Shown here one piece after another: positions 24,838-33,464 of a DNA stretch of 64,000 nt. The translations under genes were made by a program, and so were the position numbers. The DNA is taken from NCBI GenBank assembly GCA_003152015.1, contig PLZF01000105.1, positions 1 through 64,000 of the forward strand, in the 5' to 3' direction. The DNA comes from Acidimicrobiaceae bacterium (GTDB taxonomy: Bacteria; Actinomycetota; Acidimicrobiia; Acidimicrobiales; RAAP-2). Position 1 is the stretch's first letter. Each line of letters begins with the position of its first letter. The notes below the pieces were generated by a model, which was not told where the DNA came from, searched no databases, and worked only from the letters and a program-made list of their open reading frames with translations.

Positions 24838-25393
24838 CCGCGGGTCTCTCAGGCCAGGGTTGCCACTCGTCGCGCCCGCGGCGCCAGATCCCGTGGGGCA
24901 TCTCGGAGAAGTGGGCCATCACCCGTTCTTCGACGAACGTGAAACCGAGCCGCATCGCCACCGCGATCGAGCGGGTGTTCTCGGGCAGGATGACGCTGAA
25001 GAGCCCATCCGCACCGACCACGTCGAATCCATACTCGACGGCACAGGTCGCGGCTTCGTTGGCATAGCCGTGTCCCCACTGTTTCGGATCCATGGTCCAC
25101 CCGACTTCGATCCCGGGCCAGTCGGGCCGCTCCGGTAGGTTGAGCCCGGCCCGCCCGAGCAGCGTTCCACCGGACTTATCGACCACCGCCCACTGCCCGG
25201 TCCCCCGAAGCTCCCACTGACCGAGCCACTTGGCCATGTCTATCCACGCGTCCGCACGCGAGAACCCATCGGGGAGATGCAACGCGGCACGCACCTCGGG
25301 CGAGGTGACGATGGCGGTGTAGGCATCGAGATCGGACTCTTCGAACGGACGGAGGATCAACCGCTCGGTGGTGAGGGTCGGGCAGGCGCTCAC
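24809..25393 (-). CDS. GNAT family acetyltransferase, RimJ/RimL type
   Basis: Read from a GTG at 25393 the protein has 194 residues and begins SACPTLTTERLILRPFEESDLDAYTAI, the standard start of the RimJ/RimL-like group. PGIEVGWTMDPKQWGHGYANEAATCAVEYGF includes the acetyl-CoA loop QWGHGYA, and SIAVAMRLGFTFVEERV is motif B. It acetylates N-termini or small amines; the target is unknown. The start lies 5 bases after the stop of the OsmC gene, so the two form an operon. The 3' end overlaps the convergent VapC-like toxin gene by 29 bases. Confidence 0.85.
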   Translation of the reverse strand: MSACPTLTTERLILRPFEESDLDAYTAIVTSPEVRAALHLPDGFSRADAWIDMAKWLGQWELRGTGQWAVVDKSGGTLLGRAGLNLPERPDWPGIEVGWTMDPKQWGHGYANEAATCAVEYGFDVVGADGLFSVILPENTRSIAVAMRLGFTFVEERVMAHFSEMPHGIWRRGRDEWQPWPERPAVRKPSPSGR

Positions 25394-25397
25394 GGTG

Positions 25398-25826
25398 TTA
25401 CCCGCGAACGGTGTCGATGGCCACACCGGCACGCAGCGTGCGAGTGACGGGTGTCCGCTCGGCGATCTCCATCAGCCGATCGACCTGCTCCTCAGTGAGT
25501 TGGGCCCCGAATCGGATGGACCGCTCGACATGTTCGGTCTTGGACGGCCCATCCCCGATCCGGACCAACCGGGCCTCAACCCGGGTCTCCCCCAGCTTCC
25601 AGCCTTTCCGGTCGCCGTACATGCGCAGCGTCGCCGATGTGCACTGGCACAGGGCGGTCATCAGTAGTTGATACGGGTTCGGGCCTTCATCCTTACCGCC
25701 GGCCGCCGGGTCCTCGTCGACCACGAATTGGTGGGTGCCGGTGCGAGCCTCGCCCCGATATCCATCGGAACTGGTCACCGTGGCCATGGCGATGGGCTTG
25801 GCTGCAGCTGTTTCGTTGTCGGCCAT
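25398..25826 (-). CDS. OsmC family protein (peroxiredoxin-like)
   Basis: The ATG at 25826 gives 142 residues. The OsmC fold is shown by DEGPNPYQLLMTALCQCTSATLRMYGDRKGW, with the first active Cys in the LCQCT segment, and by the following EARLVRIGDG and IERSIRF-like segments. In classical OsmC/Ohr proteins two Cys residues reduce organic peroxides. Here the second conserved Cys, normally found in the C-terminal helix region near the CP(V/I) motif, is not visible (ERTPVTRTLRAG is in its place). This fits the YhfA-like subgroup of uncertain activity. It is probably co-transcribed with the acetyltransferase downstream. Confidence 0.82.
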   Translation of the reverse strand: MADNETAAAKPIAMATVTSSDGYRGEARTGTHQFVVDEDPAAGGKDEGPNPYQLLMTALCQCTSATLRMYGDRKGWKLGETRVEARLVRIGDGPSKTEHVERSIRFGAQLTEEQVDRLMEIAERTPVTRTLRAGVAIDTVRG

Positions 25827-25891
25827 GCTCGCCAGGTTACCCAGGCGGGATGACACCGCCGAGCGAAGGTGCGCGGGCCATCTCTCCGCCG

Positions 25892-26401
25892 CTACTCCTG
25901 TGTGACCAGGCCGCGTAGGTAGGCCGCCTGCCCGGCGTGCTGCAGGTCGTCGGAGATCACACTGATGAGCCGCACGCCGAGGGTGACGGGAGGATCCCAC
26001 GACTTGTCGACGACCCGATCGAGCGAGCTATCGGTGAGGGTGGAGAGGAAACGGGTCGTCTGCTGGTACACCGCATCGTGATAGCCGGTCAGGAGCTCCC
26101 CCGATGCCACCGTGACCTTGGCGACGTCATCGGCGCCGTGGTCGTAACCGGTGTCCTCGGCGTCGAAGGGCAGTCCGAAGCGTTTGAGCCAACCCTTGGA
26201 GGTCCAGGCCTGCTCGAAGTCGGCCACCCCGGCCACGTGGTCATCTTGGATGCGGGTCAGGTGCCAGATCAGCCACGCTATGGAGTTGGCATCATTGTCG
26301 GGGCGGTAGTCCAGCTGATCGACGGTGAGACCGTCGACAATGTGATGCACCAACTTGTGAATGCGGTCGAAGGCGTCGGACAGCAGTTCGTCGGTTGTCA
26401 T
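25892..26401 (-). CDS. DinB/DUF664 family four-helix protein
   Basis: The ATG at 26401 gives 169 residues. The N-terminal helix ELLSDAFDRIHKLVHHIVDGLTVDQLDYRP and SIAWLIWHLTRIQDDHVAGV are the hallmark of the DinB_2/mycothiol-dependent enzyme superfamily. A His-rich metal site is built from HLTRIQDDH and the late DDLQHAGQAAYLRGL. Members include thiol-dependent S-transferases and maleylpyruvate isomerase-like enzymes of Actinobacteria. A specific reaction cannot be assigned. It is a monocistronic gene, divergent from the P450 at 26509. Confidence 0.82.
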   Translation of the reverse strand: MTTDELLSDAFDRIHKLVHHIVDGLTVDQLDYRPDNDANSIAWLIWHLTRIQDDHVAGVADFEQAWTSKGWLKRFGLPFDAEDTGYDHGADDVAKVTVASGELLTGYHDAVYQQTTRFLSTLTDSSLDRVVDKSWDPPVTLGVRLISVISDDLQHAGQAAYLRGLVTQE

Positions 26402-26508
26402 AGGTGTTCTCCCTTCGGCCCCAGAGTAGCGCCGCACCTCACCCTGTTCCGACGCGAGTTCCCCAGTACCTGCTGACGTAACCTCCTGATTGCTCTTAGA
26501 ATCTGGGC

Positions 26509-27708
26509 ATGAAGACAGCTATGTCGCCTGCGGTGGCATTCGTGCCGCGTAGTGGCGAAACCTGGCGCGACCCATTCGGGATGTATGCCGCACTCAGGGA
26601 TCACGACCCGATCCATCACGTTGAGCACGGGGACTACTGGGTGCTATCGAGATTTGACCACGTCTTCGCGGCGGTCCGGGATACCGAGAGGTTCTCCTCG
26701 GAACAGGGGCTGACCCCTGGCTATGGGGACATGGAGCAGGCCGGGCTCGACGAGGTGCGGCCCATCGTGATGCTCGATCCCCCTGAGCACACCGCGTTTC
26801 GGCGGCTGGTAGGGCGGGGCTTCACACCCAGACAGGTCAGCGAAGTCGAGCCCGACGTGCGGGCGTTTGTCATCGAGCGAATCGAGCGGCTCCGGGAGCA
26901 AGGAGGTGGGGACGTTGTCGGAGAGCTGTTCAAGCCGCTGCCGAGCATGGTGGTGGCTCACTATCTCGGGGTCCCGAAGGCGGACCGGGCGCAATTCGAC
27001 ACGTGGTCCCAAGCCATCGTGGCCGCCAGTGCCCTTGGTGATCCCCTGGGCGCATCAAATGCAGTAGGCCAGCTGTTCGCGTATTTCTCCGACCTGATCG
27101 AAAAGCGTCGCTCCAACCCAGGAGAGGACACCATCTCGCAGATGGCCACAACCGGCGAGGAGACGGTGACGGTGCTGCAGGCGCTCGGGTTCGCCTTCAC
27201 CATGGTGGCGGGCGGCAACGACACCACTACCGGACTGCTGGGTGGAGCCGCCGAGCTGCTGACGGCGCGACCGGATCAGCGTGCCGTCCTCATCGCCGAC
27301 CCCGGCGCTATTCCGGTCGCGGTCGAGGAACTGCTCCGGCTCACCTCACCCGTCCAGGGGCTGGCCCGCACTGTCATTGCCGATGTGGAGATCGAGGGGA
27401 CCACCATTCCGGGCGGGCGAAAGGTGATGCTCATGTACGCCGCGGCCAACCGGGATCCCAGGCAATTCGGCGATGACGCCGGTGAGCTCAACGTGACCCG
27501 CGCCCCGCGCCCGATCCTGTCCTTTGGCTACGGGCCCCATCACTGCCTGGGCGCGGCGGCGGCGCGGCTTCAGGCCAAGTTGGCCTTGGAGGAACTGCTG
27601 GCTCGGTGTCCGGACTTCAGTGTGGATGCCGAACGGGGAACGTTTGCGCCGGGGAACTTCGTACGGCGTTACCTCAGCCTCCCTTTCGAAGCCGGGGGAT
27701 TGGCCTGA
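26509..27708 (+). CDS. Cytochrome P450
   Basis: This 399-residue soluble bacterial P450 is complete. It has LDPPEHTAFRRLVGRGFTPR (C-helix), the I-helix FTMVAGGNDTTTGLL with the acid/alcohol pair, and the ExxR motif VEELLRLTSPVQGLAR. YAAANRDPRQFGDDA follows, and the heme loop FGYGPHHCLGAAAARLQ carries the thiolate Cys. It inserts one oxygen atom into an unknown substrate, using electrons from a ferredoxin and reductase. No ferredoxin gene is adjacent, unlike the second P450 at 41839. The downstream gene at 27808 is on the same strand, 99 bases away. Confidence 0.92.
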   Translation: MKTAMSPAVAFVPRSGETWRDPFGMYAALRDHDPIHHVEHGDYWVLSRFDHVFAAVRDTERFSSEQGLTPGYGDMEQAGLDEVRPIVMLDPPEHTAFRRLVGRGFTPRQVSEVEPDVRAFVIERIERLREQGGGDVVGELFKPLPSMVVAHYLGVPKADRAQFDTWSQAIVAASALGDPLGASNAVGQLFAYFSDLIEKRRSNPGEDTISQMATTGEETVTVLQALGFAFTMVAGGNDTTTGLLGGAAELLTARPDQRAVLIADPGAIPVAVEELLRLTSPVQGLARTVIADVEIEGTTIPGGRKVMLMYAAANRDPRQFGDDAGELNVTRAPRPILSFGYGPHHCLGAAAARLQAKLALEELLARCPDFSVDAERGTFAPGNFVRRYLSLPFEAGGLA

Positions 27709-27807
27709 CCATGCCCGGGTGGTAGCGGGACAAGCGTGGAGATATGGCCAGCGGGGGAATCCTCGGCGAACCCGTCTTCGCCGGGCAACTCGGTAGCATC
27801 GAGTCCC

Positions 27808-28962
27808 ATGGCGACTACCGACCGTACCTTCGACATCGCTCTTTTGGGGGCCACCGGATTTACGGGGGGGCTGATTGCCCACTATCTCGACCAATACGCG
27901 CCGTCCACCACCCGCATCGTTCTGGCCGGTCGCAACCCGGCCAAGTTGGAGTCGGTGACCGGCGGACTGGGCCGAAGGATCGAAGTTGTCCGGGTTGACG
28001 TGACCGATCCGGTCAGCGTCCGGGAGCTGGCCGAATCGACCCGGGTGCTCATCACCACCGTGGGGCCGTACATCGAACACGGGGAGCCGGTGGTGGCCGC
28101 CTGCGCCGCGGCGGGAACCGACTATCTCGACCTCACCGGTGAGCCCGAGTTCCTCGACCAGATGTACCTGAAGTACCACGCCACCGCGGCCGGCACCGGC
28201 GCCCGGTTGATCCACGCCTGCGGCTTCGATTCCATGCCTCATGATCTCGGGGCCCAATTCACTGTTGAGCACCTGCCCGAGGACGTTCCTCTCACCGTCT
28301 CGGGGACGGTCCGATTCAAGGGCACCTTCTCGGGGGGAACCGTCGCCTCCGCTCTCACCACCATGTCCCGGTACCGATCGGGGAAGTCGGTGCACGCGCA
28401 GCGGGTGCGGACCGAGCCGGTGGCCGCCGGCCGCCGGGCCCGGACCATCACCGCACGATTCGGCAAAGACCCGGAAGGCAAGGGTTGGGTTCTCCCCATG
28501 CCCACCATCGATCCCCAGATCGTGGTGCAGTCCGCCCGTGGGCTCCCCCGCTACGGACCTGACTTCTCCTACTCTCACCGGATGGCCGTCCCCAACCCGG
28601 TGGTGGGGGTCGGTATGGCCCTCGGGGCCGGGGCCCTGTTCGGGGTCTCGCATATCCGGGTGGCCCGCGAAGCCCTGCTCCGGAGGCGACCATCCGGTTC
28701 GGGACCCACCGAGGCCCAACGGGCCGCCGCCTGGTTCACCGTCCGGTTCGTGGGCGAAGGCGGAGGAAAGAAAGTAATCACCGAGGTAGCCGGCGGCGAC
28801 CCTGGCTATACCGAGACCTCCAAGATGATCAGCGAAGCGGCGCTCTGCCTGGCCCACGACGACCTACCCCCCACGAGCGGCCAGGTCACCACGGCCATGG
28901 CCATGGGCGGGGTGTTGCGGAGACGGCTCGAAGAGGCCGGCATGACCTTTCGGATTCTCTGA
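27808..28962 (+). CDS. Saccharopine dehydrogenase-like trans-acting enoyl reductase
   Basis: The ATG at 27808 gives 384 residues. FDIALLGATGFTGGLIAHYL is the NAD(P)-binding loop, and RIVLAGRNPAKLESV follows with an Arg that suits NADPH. LITTVGPYIEHGEPVVAACAAAGTDYLDLTGE and HACGFDSMPHDLGAQ are strongly conserved in mycobacterial trans-acting enoyl reductases (Rv2953 family) and related membrane-associated saccharopine dehydrogenase-like oxidoreductases. Rv2953 reduces double bonds on polyketide lipids. Here the partner is unknown, so a lipid-reducing role is inference. A hydrophobic segment near NPVVGVGMALGAGALFGV may touch membrane. Confidence 0.87.
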   Translation: MATTDRTFDIALLGATGFTGGLIAHYLDQYAPSTTRIVLAGRNPAKLESVTGGLGRRIEVVRVDVTDPVSVRELAESTRVLITTVGPYIEHGEPVVAACAAAGTDYLDLTGEPEFLDQMYLKYHATAAGTGARLIHACGFDSMPHDLGAQFTVEHLPEDVPLTVSGTVRFKGTFSGGTVASALTTMSRYRSGKSVHAQRVRTEPVAAGRRARTITARFGKDPEGKGWVLPMPTIDPQIVVQSARGLPRYGPDFSYSHRMAVPNPVVGVGMALGAGALFGVSHIRVAREALLRRRPSGSGPTEAQRAAAWFTVRFVGEGGGKKVITEVAGGDPGYTETSKMISEAALCLAHDDLPPTSGQVTTAMAMGGVLRRRLEEAGMTFRIL

Positions 28963-28974
28963 TCTGCCGGGACA

Positions 28975-30144
28975 ATGAGCGACTACAAGATACTGGTACC
29001 TCCGCCCAAACGACACGGTCCCGCCTGGATCGCCGGCGCCATCGTGATCGTGGCCCTCATCGTGGCCGGCGTGGTGGTGATCACCCACCACAGCCAAGGC
29101 TCCGGCCACCGCGCCACTCCACCTTCGGGCCACTCCACCACCATCGCCGCCCCACCCCTGAGCGTCGTCTCCACCACGCCGGCAACGGGAGCCACCAACG
29201 TGGCCTCCGATGCCACCATCACCGTCCAGCTCTCGGCGCCCATCACCACCGTCGCCGACCTCCCACCATTGAATCCACCGGTACCCGGCGCCTGGAAAAA
29301 GACAAGTGCCACCGTCGTCACCTTCGCTGCCACCGCCGCCTTCACACCCACCTCCACCGAGTCACTCACTATCCCGGCCGGACCGACCGGGTTACGGAGT
29401 ACCGCGGGAGGGACACTCGCCGCCCCCGTCACCGTCAGCTTCACCGTGGCGCAGGCCAGTACCGAGCGGTTGCAGCAACTTCTCGCCCAGGGCAACTATC
29501 TGCCCCTCTCATTCACACCCACCGCTCCGTTGAGCTCTCCGGTGGAAGCCTTCACCTCGCAGCCGGGCACCTTTGCCTGGAAGTGGCCCGGCACTCCTCC
29601 GTCGCTCACCTCCCTGTGGAGCGAAGGAACGGAGAACGTCATTACCAAAGGTGCGGTGATGAACTTCGAAAACCAACACAAGCTGACGGTGGACGGAGTG
29701 GCCGGTAAGCAGGTATGGACAGCGCTGTTCGCCGACATCACCGCGGGCAAGGCCAACGCTGATCCCTACACCTACGTCTCGGTCTCCAAGACACTGCCGG
29801 AGAACCTGACCCTCTACAACAACGGCGCTGTGCAGTTCGCCGGCATTGCCGTCAACACCGGGGTACCCGGTGCCGATACCGCCGATGGCACGTATCCGGT
29901 GTTCGAACACATCACCTCGTCGCGGATGAAGGGCACCAATCCCGACGGCTCCACCTACGACGATCCCAACGTCCCCTGGGCCGCCTATTTCAACGGCGGC
30001 GATGCTTTGCATGGATTTCCGCGAGCCACCTACGGCAGCCCACAGAGCAACGGGTGCGTGGAGATGGCCATACCCGATGCCGCCACAACGTGGCCCCTGA
30101 CCCCGATCGGCACGCTGGTCACGGTGGCGGGTCCCGCGTCGTAG
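28975..30144 (+). CDS. L,D-transpeptidase (YkuD) with Ig-like and peptidoglycan-binding domains
   Basis: This 389-residue membrane-anchored protein has an N-terminal transmembrane helix (WIAGAIVIVALIVAGVVVI). An Ig-like/Big_5 domain starts STTPATGATNVASDATITV. Next is a peptidoglycan-binding type-1 segment (VITKGAVMNFENQHKLTVDGVAGKQVWTAL), and the YkuD catalytic domain is last. The YkuD signature HGFPRATYGSPQSNGCVEM holds the catalytic His, Ser-x-Gly and Cys. The enzyme makes 3-3 crosslinks in peptidoglycan, as in mycobacteria. It lies 12 bases after the enoyl reductase and 11 bases before the next gene, so all three may share a transcript. Confidence 0.92.
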   Translation: MSDYKILVPPPKRHGPAWIAGAIVIVALIVAGVVVITHHSQGSGHRATPPSGHSTTIAAPPLSVVSTTPATGATNVASDATITVQLSAPITTVADLPPLNPPVPGAWKKTSATVVTFAATAAFTPTSTESLTIPAGPTGLRSTAGGTLAAPVTVSFTVAQASTERLQQLLAQGNYLPLSFTPTAPLSSPVEAFTSQPGTFAWKWPGTPPSLTSLWSEGTENVITKGAVMNFENQHKLTVDGVAGKQVWTALFADITAGKANADPYTYVSVSKTLPENLTLYNNGAVQFAGIAVNTGVPGADTADGTYPVFEHITSSRMKGTNPDGSTYDDPNVPWAAYFNGGDALHGFPRATYGSPQSNGCVEMAIPDAATTWPLTPIGTLVTVAGPAS

Positions 30145-30155
30145 CATCGGCGTTC

Positions 30156-31232
30156 GTGCATCGGCCCACCGTCGACATCTACAACGAGCGGGGCCTGGAC
30201 TGGGCCTCCGCTCACCGGGTGCCGGGCCGCCGGGCCGGTGCCGAAAGATTCGCCGGCGAAGTGGCTCGTGGGTCACTCCGCCTCGATGTCGGATGTGGTG
30301 CCGGTCGGTACACGGGCCTTCTCGGAACCCCGGTGGTCGGACTGGACGCCTCGGGGGTGATGCTCGGCGAAAGCCGATCACTCGTCCCCGAAGCGATGTA
30401 CGTCCAAAGCGACATCGAGGCACTCCCCTTCGCCCGGGGATCGCTGTCCGGAGCTTGGTCGTGGATGACCCATCACCACATTCCCCGGGTCAGACTGCCG
30501 ATGGCCCTGTGGGACCTGCACCGGGTTCTCTCTGAGGGGTCACCATTCGAGCTGCAGGTCCTCCAGGGTGACGATGAGGGCAGTGACCTCGTTGATCATG
30601 AGGTGGGGGGACGCTTCTTCGCCAAATGGACACCTGAGCGGCTGGTGGATGTGATCGTCGGAGCCGGCTTCGAGATCGACACGGGATCTGTGGTGGTCTC
30701 GGGCGACGAGGTACGGCTGTCAGCCATACGATCCCGCACGTTGGCCGACACTGTCGGGCCGGACATGCGGCTGCTGATCTGCGGATCGAATCCGAGCCTG
30801 CATTCGGCCGATGCCGGAGTGGGGTACTTCCGGGCTGGCAACCGGTTCTGGAAGGCGGCGCTGGCCAGCGGCCTGGTCTCCCGGGATCGTGACCCCCTCC
30901 ACGCTCTCCGAGCCGAAGGCATCGGCATGACCGACCAGGTCAAACGGGCCACCCGTGCCGCCGACGAAGTGACCACCGACGAGTACCGCCAGGGTCTGGG
31001 TCGGCTGGAGCGACTGGTCCAGTGGTTGCAACCGAAAGCAGTGTGCTTTGTGGGCTTGGGTGGATGGAGGGCGGTGGTCGGGTCGCGGGCCCGCGCCGGT
31101 CTGCAGGATGCGTCCCTGGGTGGCCGTCCGGTCTATGTGATGCCGTCCACCAGTGGGCTCAATGCCCGGACCTCCCCCGACCAGCTGGCCGACCACCTCC
31201 GGGCGGCGATGGCCGTGGCCGACGGGCCGTGA
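30156..31232 (+). CDS. Fusion of SAM-dependent methyltransferase and mismatch-specific uracil-DNA glycosylase (MUG-like)
   Basis: A GTG at 30156 gives 358 residues. Residues ~10-190 are a class I methyltransferase: motif I LRLDVGCGAGRYTGLL, acidic strand VVGLDAS, and the later ALPFARGSLSGAWSWMTHHHI. Residues ~205-358 match mismatch-specific uracil/thymine glycosylases: DMRLLICGSNPSLHSADAGVGYFRAGNRFWKAA in place of the usual L-I-C-G-I-N-P-G-L, and YVMPSTSGLNAR as the second motif. In MUG the catalytic Asn lies in G-x-N-P, and it is retained here as GSNPS. The two domains are in one uninterrupted frame. A link between methylation and base excision is only suggested. Confidence 0.85.
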   Translation: MHRPTVDIYNERGLDWASAHRVPGRRAGAERFAGEVARGSLRLDVGCGAGRYTGLLGTPVVGLDASGVMLGESRSLVPEAMYVQSDIEALPFARGSLSGAWSWMTHHHIPRVRLPMALWDLHRVLSEGSPFELQVLQGDDEGSDLVDHEVGGRFFAKWTPERLVDVIVGAGFEIDTGSVVVSGDEVRLSAIRSRTLADTVGPDMRLLICGSNPSLHSADAGVGYFRAGNRFWKAALASGLVSRDRDPLHALRAEGIGMTDQVKRATRAADEVTTDEYRQGLGRLERLVQWLQPKAVCFVGLGGWRAVVGSRARAGLQDASLGGRPVYVMPSTSGLNARTSPDQLADHLRAAMAVADGP

Positions 31233-31235
31233 AGG

Positions 31236-31457
31236 GACCCGGAGAGGTTCGGTTACGCGAAGTCCGACGACGCCCCACAACAGGTACGAGGCCGCGGGAG
31301 ACCGTCGCTATCGGAGTCGGGCGAGTCACCACTGCTTCGGGTCCGCTTGTCCCGCGACTTGAATGAGGCTGTCCAAAAGGCCGCCAAGGTGGCCGGAACG
31401 TCTCGTTCCGACTGGGTCCGACAGGTCCTGGCAGATGCGATCCGCAAGGTTGGTTGA
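31236..31457 (+). pseudogene. Ribbon-helix-helix antitoxin remnant
   Basis: The frame is open from just after the TGA at 31233-31235 to a stop at 31455-31457, but it has no ATG, GTG or TTG start before its conserved part. The C-terminal 50 residues are a clear RHH domain: LLRVRLSRDLNEAVQKAA, then GTSRSDWVRQVLADAIRKVG. A preceding RGRGRPSLS segment is also found in intact antitoxins such as the one at 46455. The N-terminal toxin-contact part has been lost and no toxin gene is next to it. It is probably a dead relic of a toxin-antitoxin locus; translation from a CTG is possible. Confidence 0.6.
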
Positions 31458-31468
31458 ACCCGGTCCGA

Positions 31469-32254
31469 TCAGTCAGAGAGCGAGAGGATCGCAGTGAGCA
31501 CGCCTTCGACCTGTGAAGACGGGAGCAGGCTCCCGCCGTCGACCGGAAGGTTGATGCCTGTCACGTAAGCCGCCATGTCCGAACAAAGAAAGGCGATCAC
31601 CGACGCCACATCCTCCGCGGTACCCACCCGACCCAGGGGTGTCTTGCGGTCGAAGCTGGCCCGGGTTTTCTCGTCACCCATGAGTGGTGCGGTCAGTGGT
31701 GTCTCGATCAGACCCGGGGATACGCAGTTGACTCTGAGTATCGGACCGTACTCGAGAGCGGCCGACTGGGTAAGGGCGATGACCGCCGCCTTCGAAGCGG
31801 CATAGGGCGCTTCGCCTCGGGTCGGTCGCATGCCGCTGATCGAGGACACGTTGACGATCGACCCGCGACCCGCTTCGAGCATCATCGGCGCCGCCGCCCG
31901 GATGCCATTGAACGTCCCCCTCATGGAGACATCGACGATGCGGTCGTACTCGCGGTCACTGTAGCGATGCAGCGGCTTGACCGCCCCGACGCCGGCATTG
32001 TTGACCAGAATGGTCAGCCCACCCAGCTCGGCGGCGACCCGTTGCACGGCCGCATCCATCGCCTCACCGTCACTGACATCGGCCACCACCACCGGACCGC
32101 CCCCCAGCTCTTCGGCCACCACCGCCGCCGCTTCCCCATCGATGTCGAGGAGGGCCACCAAGGCGCCCTCCTGTCGCAATCGCAGGCAGGTGGCCCGGCC
32201 GATTCCCGAACCGGCTCCGGTGACCAGCGCCTGGTGACCATCGAGCAGACCCAT
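31469..32254 (-). CDS. Short-chain dehydrogenase/reductase (SDR, classical)
   Basis: The ATG at 32254 gives 261 residues. ALVTGAGSGIGRATCLRLR is the cofactor loop, VALLDID gives an Asp after strand 2 and so NAD preference, LVNNAGVGAV the NNAG motif, and NVSSISGMRPTRGEAPYAASKAAV the Ser and YxxxK. LRVNCVSPGLIETPL follows, and a typical C-terminus YVTGINLPVDGG. The start shares one base with the stop of the ABM gene (TGATG), so both are translated from the same message. A longer start at 32389 would overlap that gene extensively and is rejected. Confidence 0.9.
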   Translation of the reverse strand: MGLLDGHQALVTGAGSGIGRATCLRLRQEGALVALLDIDGEAAAVVAEELGGGPVVVADVSDGEAMDAAVQRVAAELGGLTILVNNAGVGAVKPLHRYSDREYDRIVDVSMRGTFNGIRAAAPMMLEAGRGSIVNVSSISGMRPTRGEAPYAASKAAVIALTQSAALEYGPILRVNCVSPGLIETPLTAPLMGDEKTRASFDRKTPLGRVGTAEDVASVIAFLCSDMAAYVTGINLPVDGGSLLPSSQVEGVLTAILSLSD

Positions 32255-32553
32255 CAGGCCAACCCGTCGACGGGTGCGAGGTGGGTCACTTCCGGGGGTG
32301 ACTGGAAGTACGACCCGATGAGGGCTCTCCACTGGGTGAAGCGTTCGGACTGGCGGAAACCGACAGTGTGGTCTTCGAGCGTCTCCCACTGGATCAACAG
32401 GACGTACTGGTCAGGTGTTTCGATCCCTCGGTGCAGCTCCAAGGAGACAAACCCGTGGGATTCGGCCACTATCGATCTGGCCTCGGTGAGAGCGGCCTCG
32501 AACTCGCGGTTGACTCCTGGTTTGATGGTGATCACCGCGTGTTCGAGAACCAT
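32254..32553 (-). CDS. Antibiotic biosynthesis monooxygenase (ABM) domain protein
   Basis: The 99-residue protein is a single ABM ferredoxin-like fold. It starts with HAVITIKPGVNREFEAALTEARSIVAESHGFVSLELHRGI and has YVLLIQWETLEDHTVGFRQSERFTQW in the second half, the usual pattern for the family. Such dimers act as cofactor-independent quinone-forming monooxygenases, as heme-degrading enzymes, or have no known activity. The gene is translationally coupled to the SDR downstream through a TGATG overlap, suggesting that both act on one substrate. Confidence 0.87.
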   Translation of the reverse strand: MVLEHAVITIKPGVNREFEAALTEARSIVAESHGFVSLELHRGIETPDQYVLLIQWETLEDHTVGFRQSERFTQWRALIGSYFQSPPEVTHLAPVDGLA

Positions 32554-32612
32554 GGCGGCACGTTAGCGCCCGCGGTCGATAGGTTCCCATCCTGGGCGAG
32601 CCGGAGGACCGG

Positions 32613-33314
32613 TTACCCGATCGGAGCCTGGTCGCTGGTCAACAGCTGGTCGAGCCGGACCAACGTCCGTTCCATGTCACGTCGGGTCTTGCTCGAATAG
32701 ATACCGCCCAACTTCAGCAATGACCGCTGGTGGTCGGAAGTGATATCCCAGCTCTCCCGAACCCGCGTGCCACCCTCTACCGGCTCGAGTTCGTACCGCC
32801 AAATCCTTCCACCGACGAGTCGACCCCAGGTACCCTCCGGGCCGGTCTGCCAGGCAACCTTTCGGTTCTCCTCGAACTCGACGACTTTGTTCACCGTCGA
32901 ATAGCGAACTCCCAGCTTCATCTTCATGCCGAACGTCATTCCCAAAGCCAGGCGCTGGCAGGGACCAGCCAGCGCCCCTTGGAGCATGCCCGATCCGTCG
33001 TACAGAGTGTGTTGACCAGCATCGGCCACCACATCGAACACCGCTTCGGGCGCGACGGGAATGGTCCGTTCCACCGAGAGCACATAGCCCTTCATCGTCG
33101 TCTTCTCACGTCGGCGCCTTGGCGGAGTGGCTTCGGACCCGGTACCGACGGGTCGACCGGCCCCGGCCGCCCCGGCCGCCGGGGACGCCGGGGACGCCGG
33201 GTCGGCACCCGCCCACGAGGATTGCGGGTCACTGGCCGGAAACGATTCGTTCTCCGCCTCATCGATGGCCGCATCGAGAGGATGATCACTTTGCCCGGCA
33301 TGGTCATCGTGCAT
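32613..33314 (-). CDS. SRPBCC (polyketide cyclase/START-like) protein with N-terminal FPASDP segment
   Basis: The ATG at 33314 follows GGAGAT and gives 233 residues. The first ~40 residues contain LDAAIDEAENESFPASDPQSSW, a short acidic motif usually found as a stand-alone small protein. An Ala/Pro/Gly linker and a basic patch (RRRREKT) follow. From about residue 74 a full SRPBCC fold begins (YVLSVERTIPVAPEAVFDVVADAGQHTLYDG). It binds hydrophobic ligands in a deep cavity. An internal ATG at 33095, also preceded by GAGAAG, could produce the SRPBCC domain alone, so both forms may exist. Confidence 0.75.
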   Translation of the reverse strand: MHDDHAGQSDHPLDAAIDEAENESFPASDPQSSWAGADPASPASPAAGAAGAGRPVGTGSEATPPRRRREKTTMKGYVLSVERTIPVAPEAVFDVVADAGQHTLYDGSGMLQGALAGPCQRLALGMTFGMKMKLGVRYSTVNKVVEFEENRKVAWQTGPEGTWGRLVGGRIWRYELEPVEGGTRVRESWDITSDHQRSLLKLGGIYSSKTRRDMERTLVRLDQLLTSDQAPIG

Positions 33315-33464
33315 GGCGGATCTCCGTGACTCCGGGTGGTGGTGGTGGTGCCATCCTTGCACGTTGACCTGCCCGGGCATCCGGAATACCCGGCCCGGGC
33401 CGAGCGTTTCCCAATACAGGGGCTACGCCCGAGGAGGCGCAGCCGGAGAACTGAGGGGTCGAAC

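Noticed and set aside
31394-31410. Inverted repeat CGGAACG-TCT-CGTTCCG
   Set aside because: It lies inside the RHH coding remnant, where the codons for Gly-Thr-Ser-Arg-Ser explain it. It is not in a promoter.
33315-33380. A His-rich N-terminal extension (HHHHHP) of the SRPBCC protein
   Set aside because: The ATG at 33314 has a good ribosome binding site and the His run comes from GTG-rich non-coding sequence.
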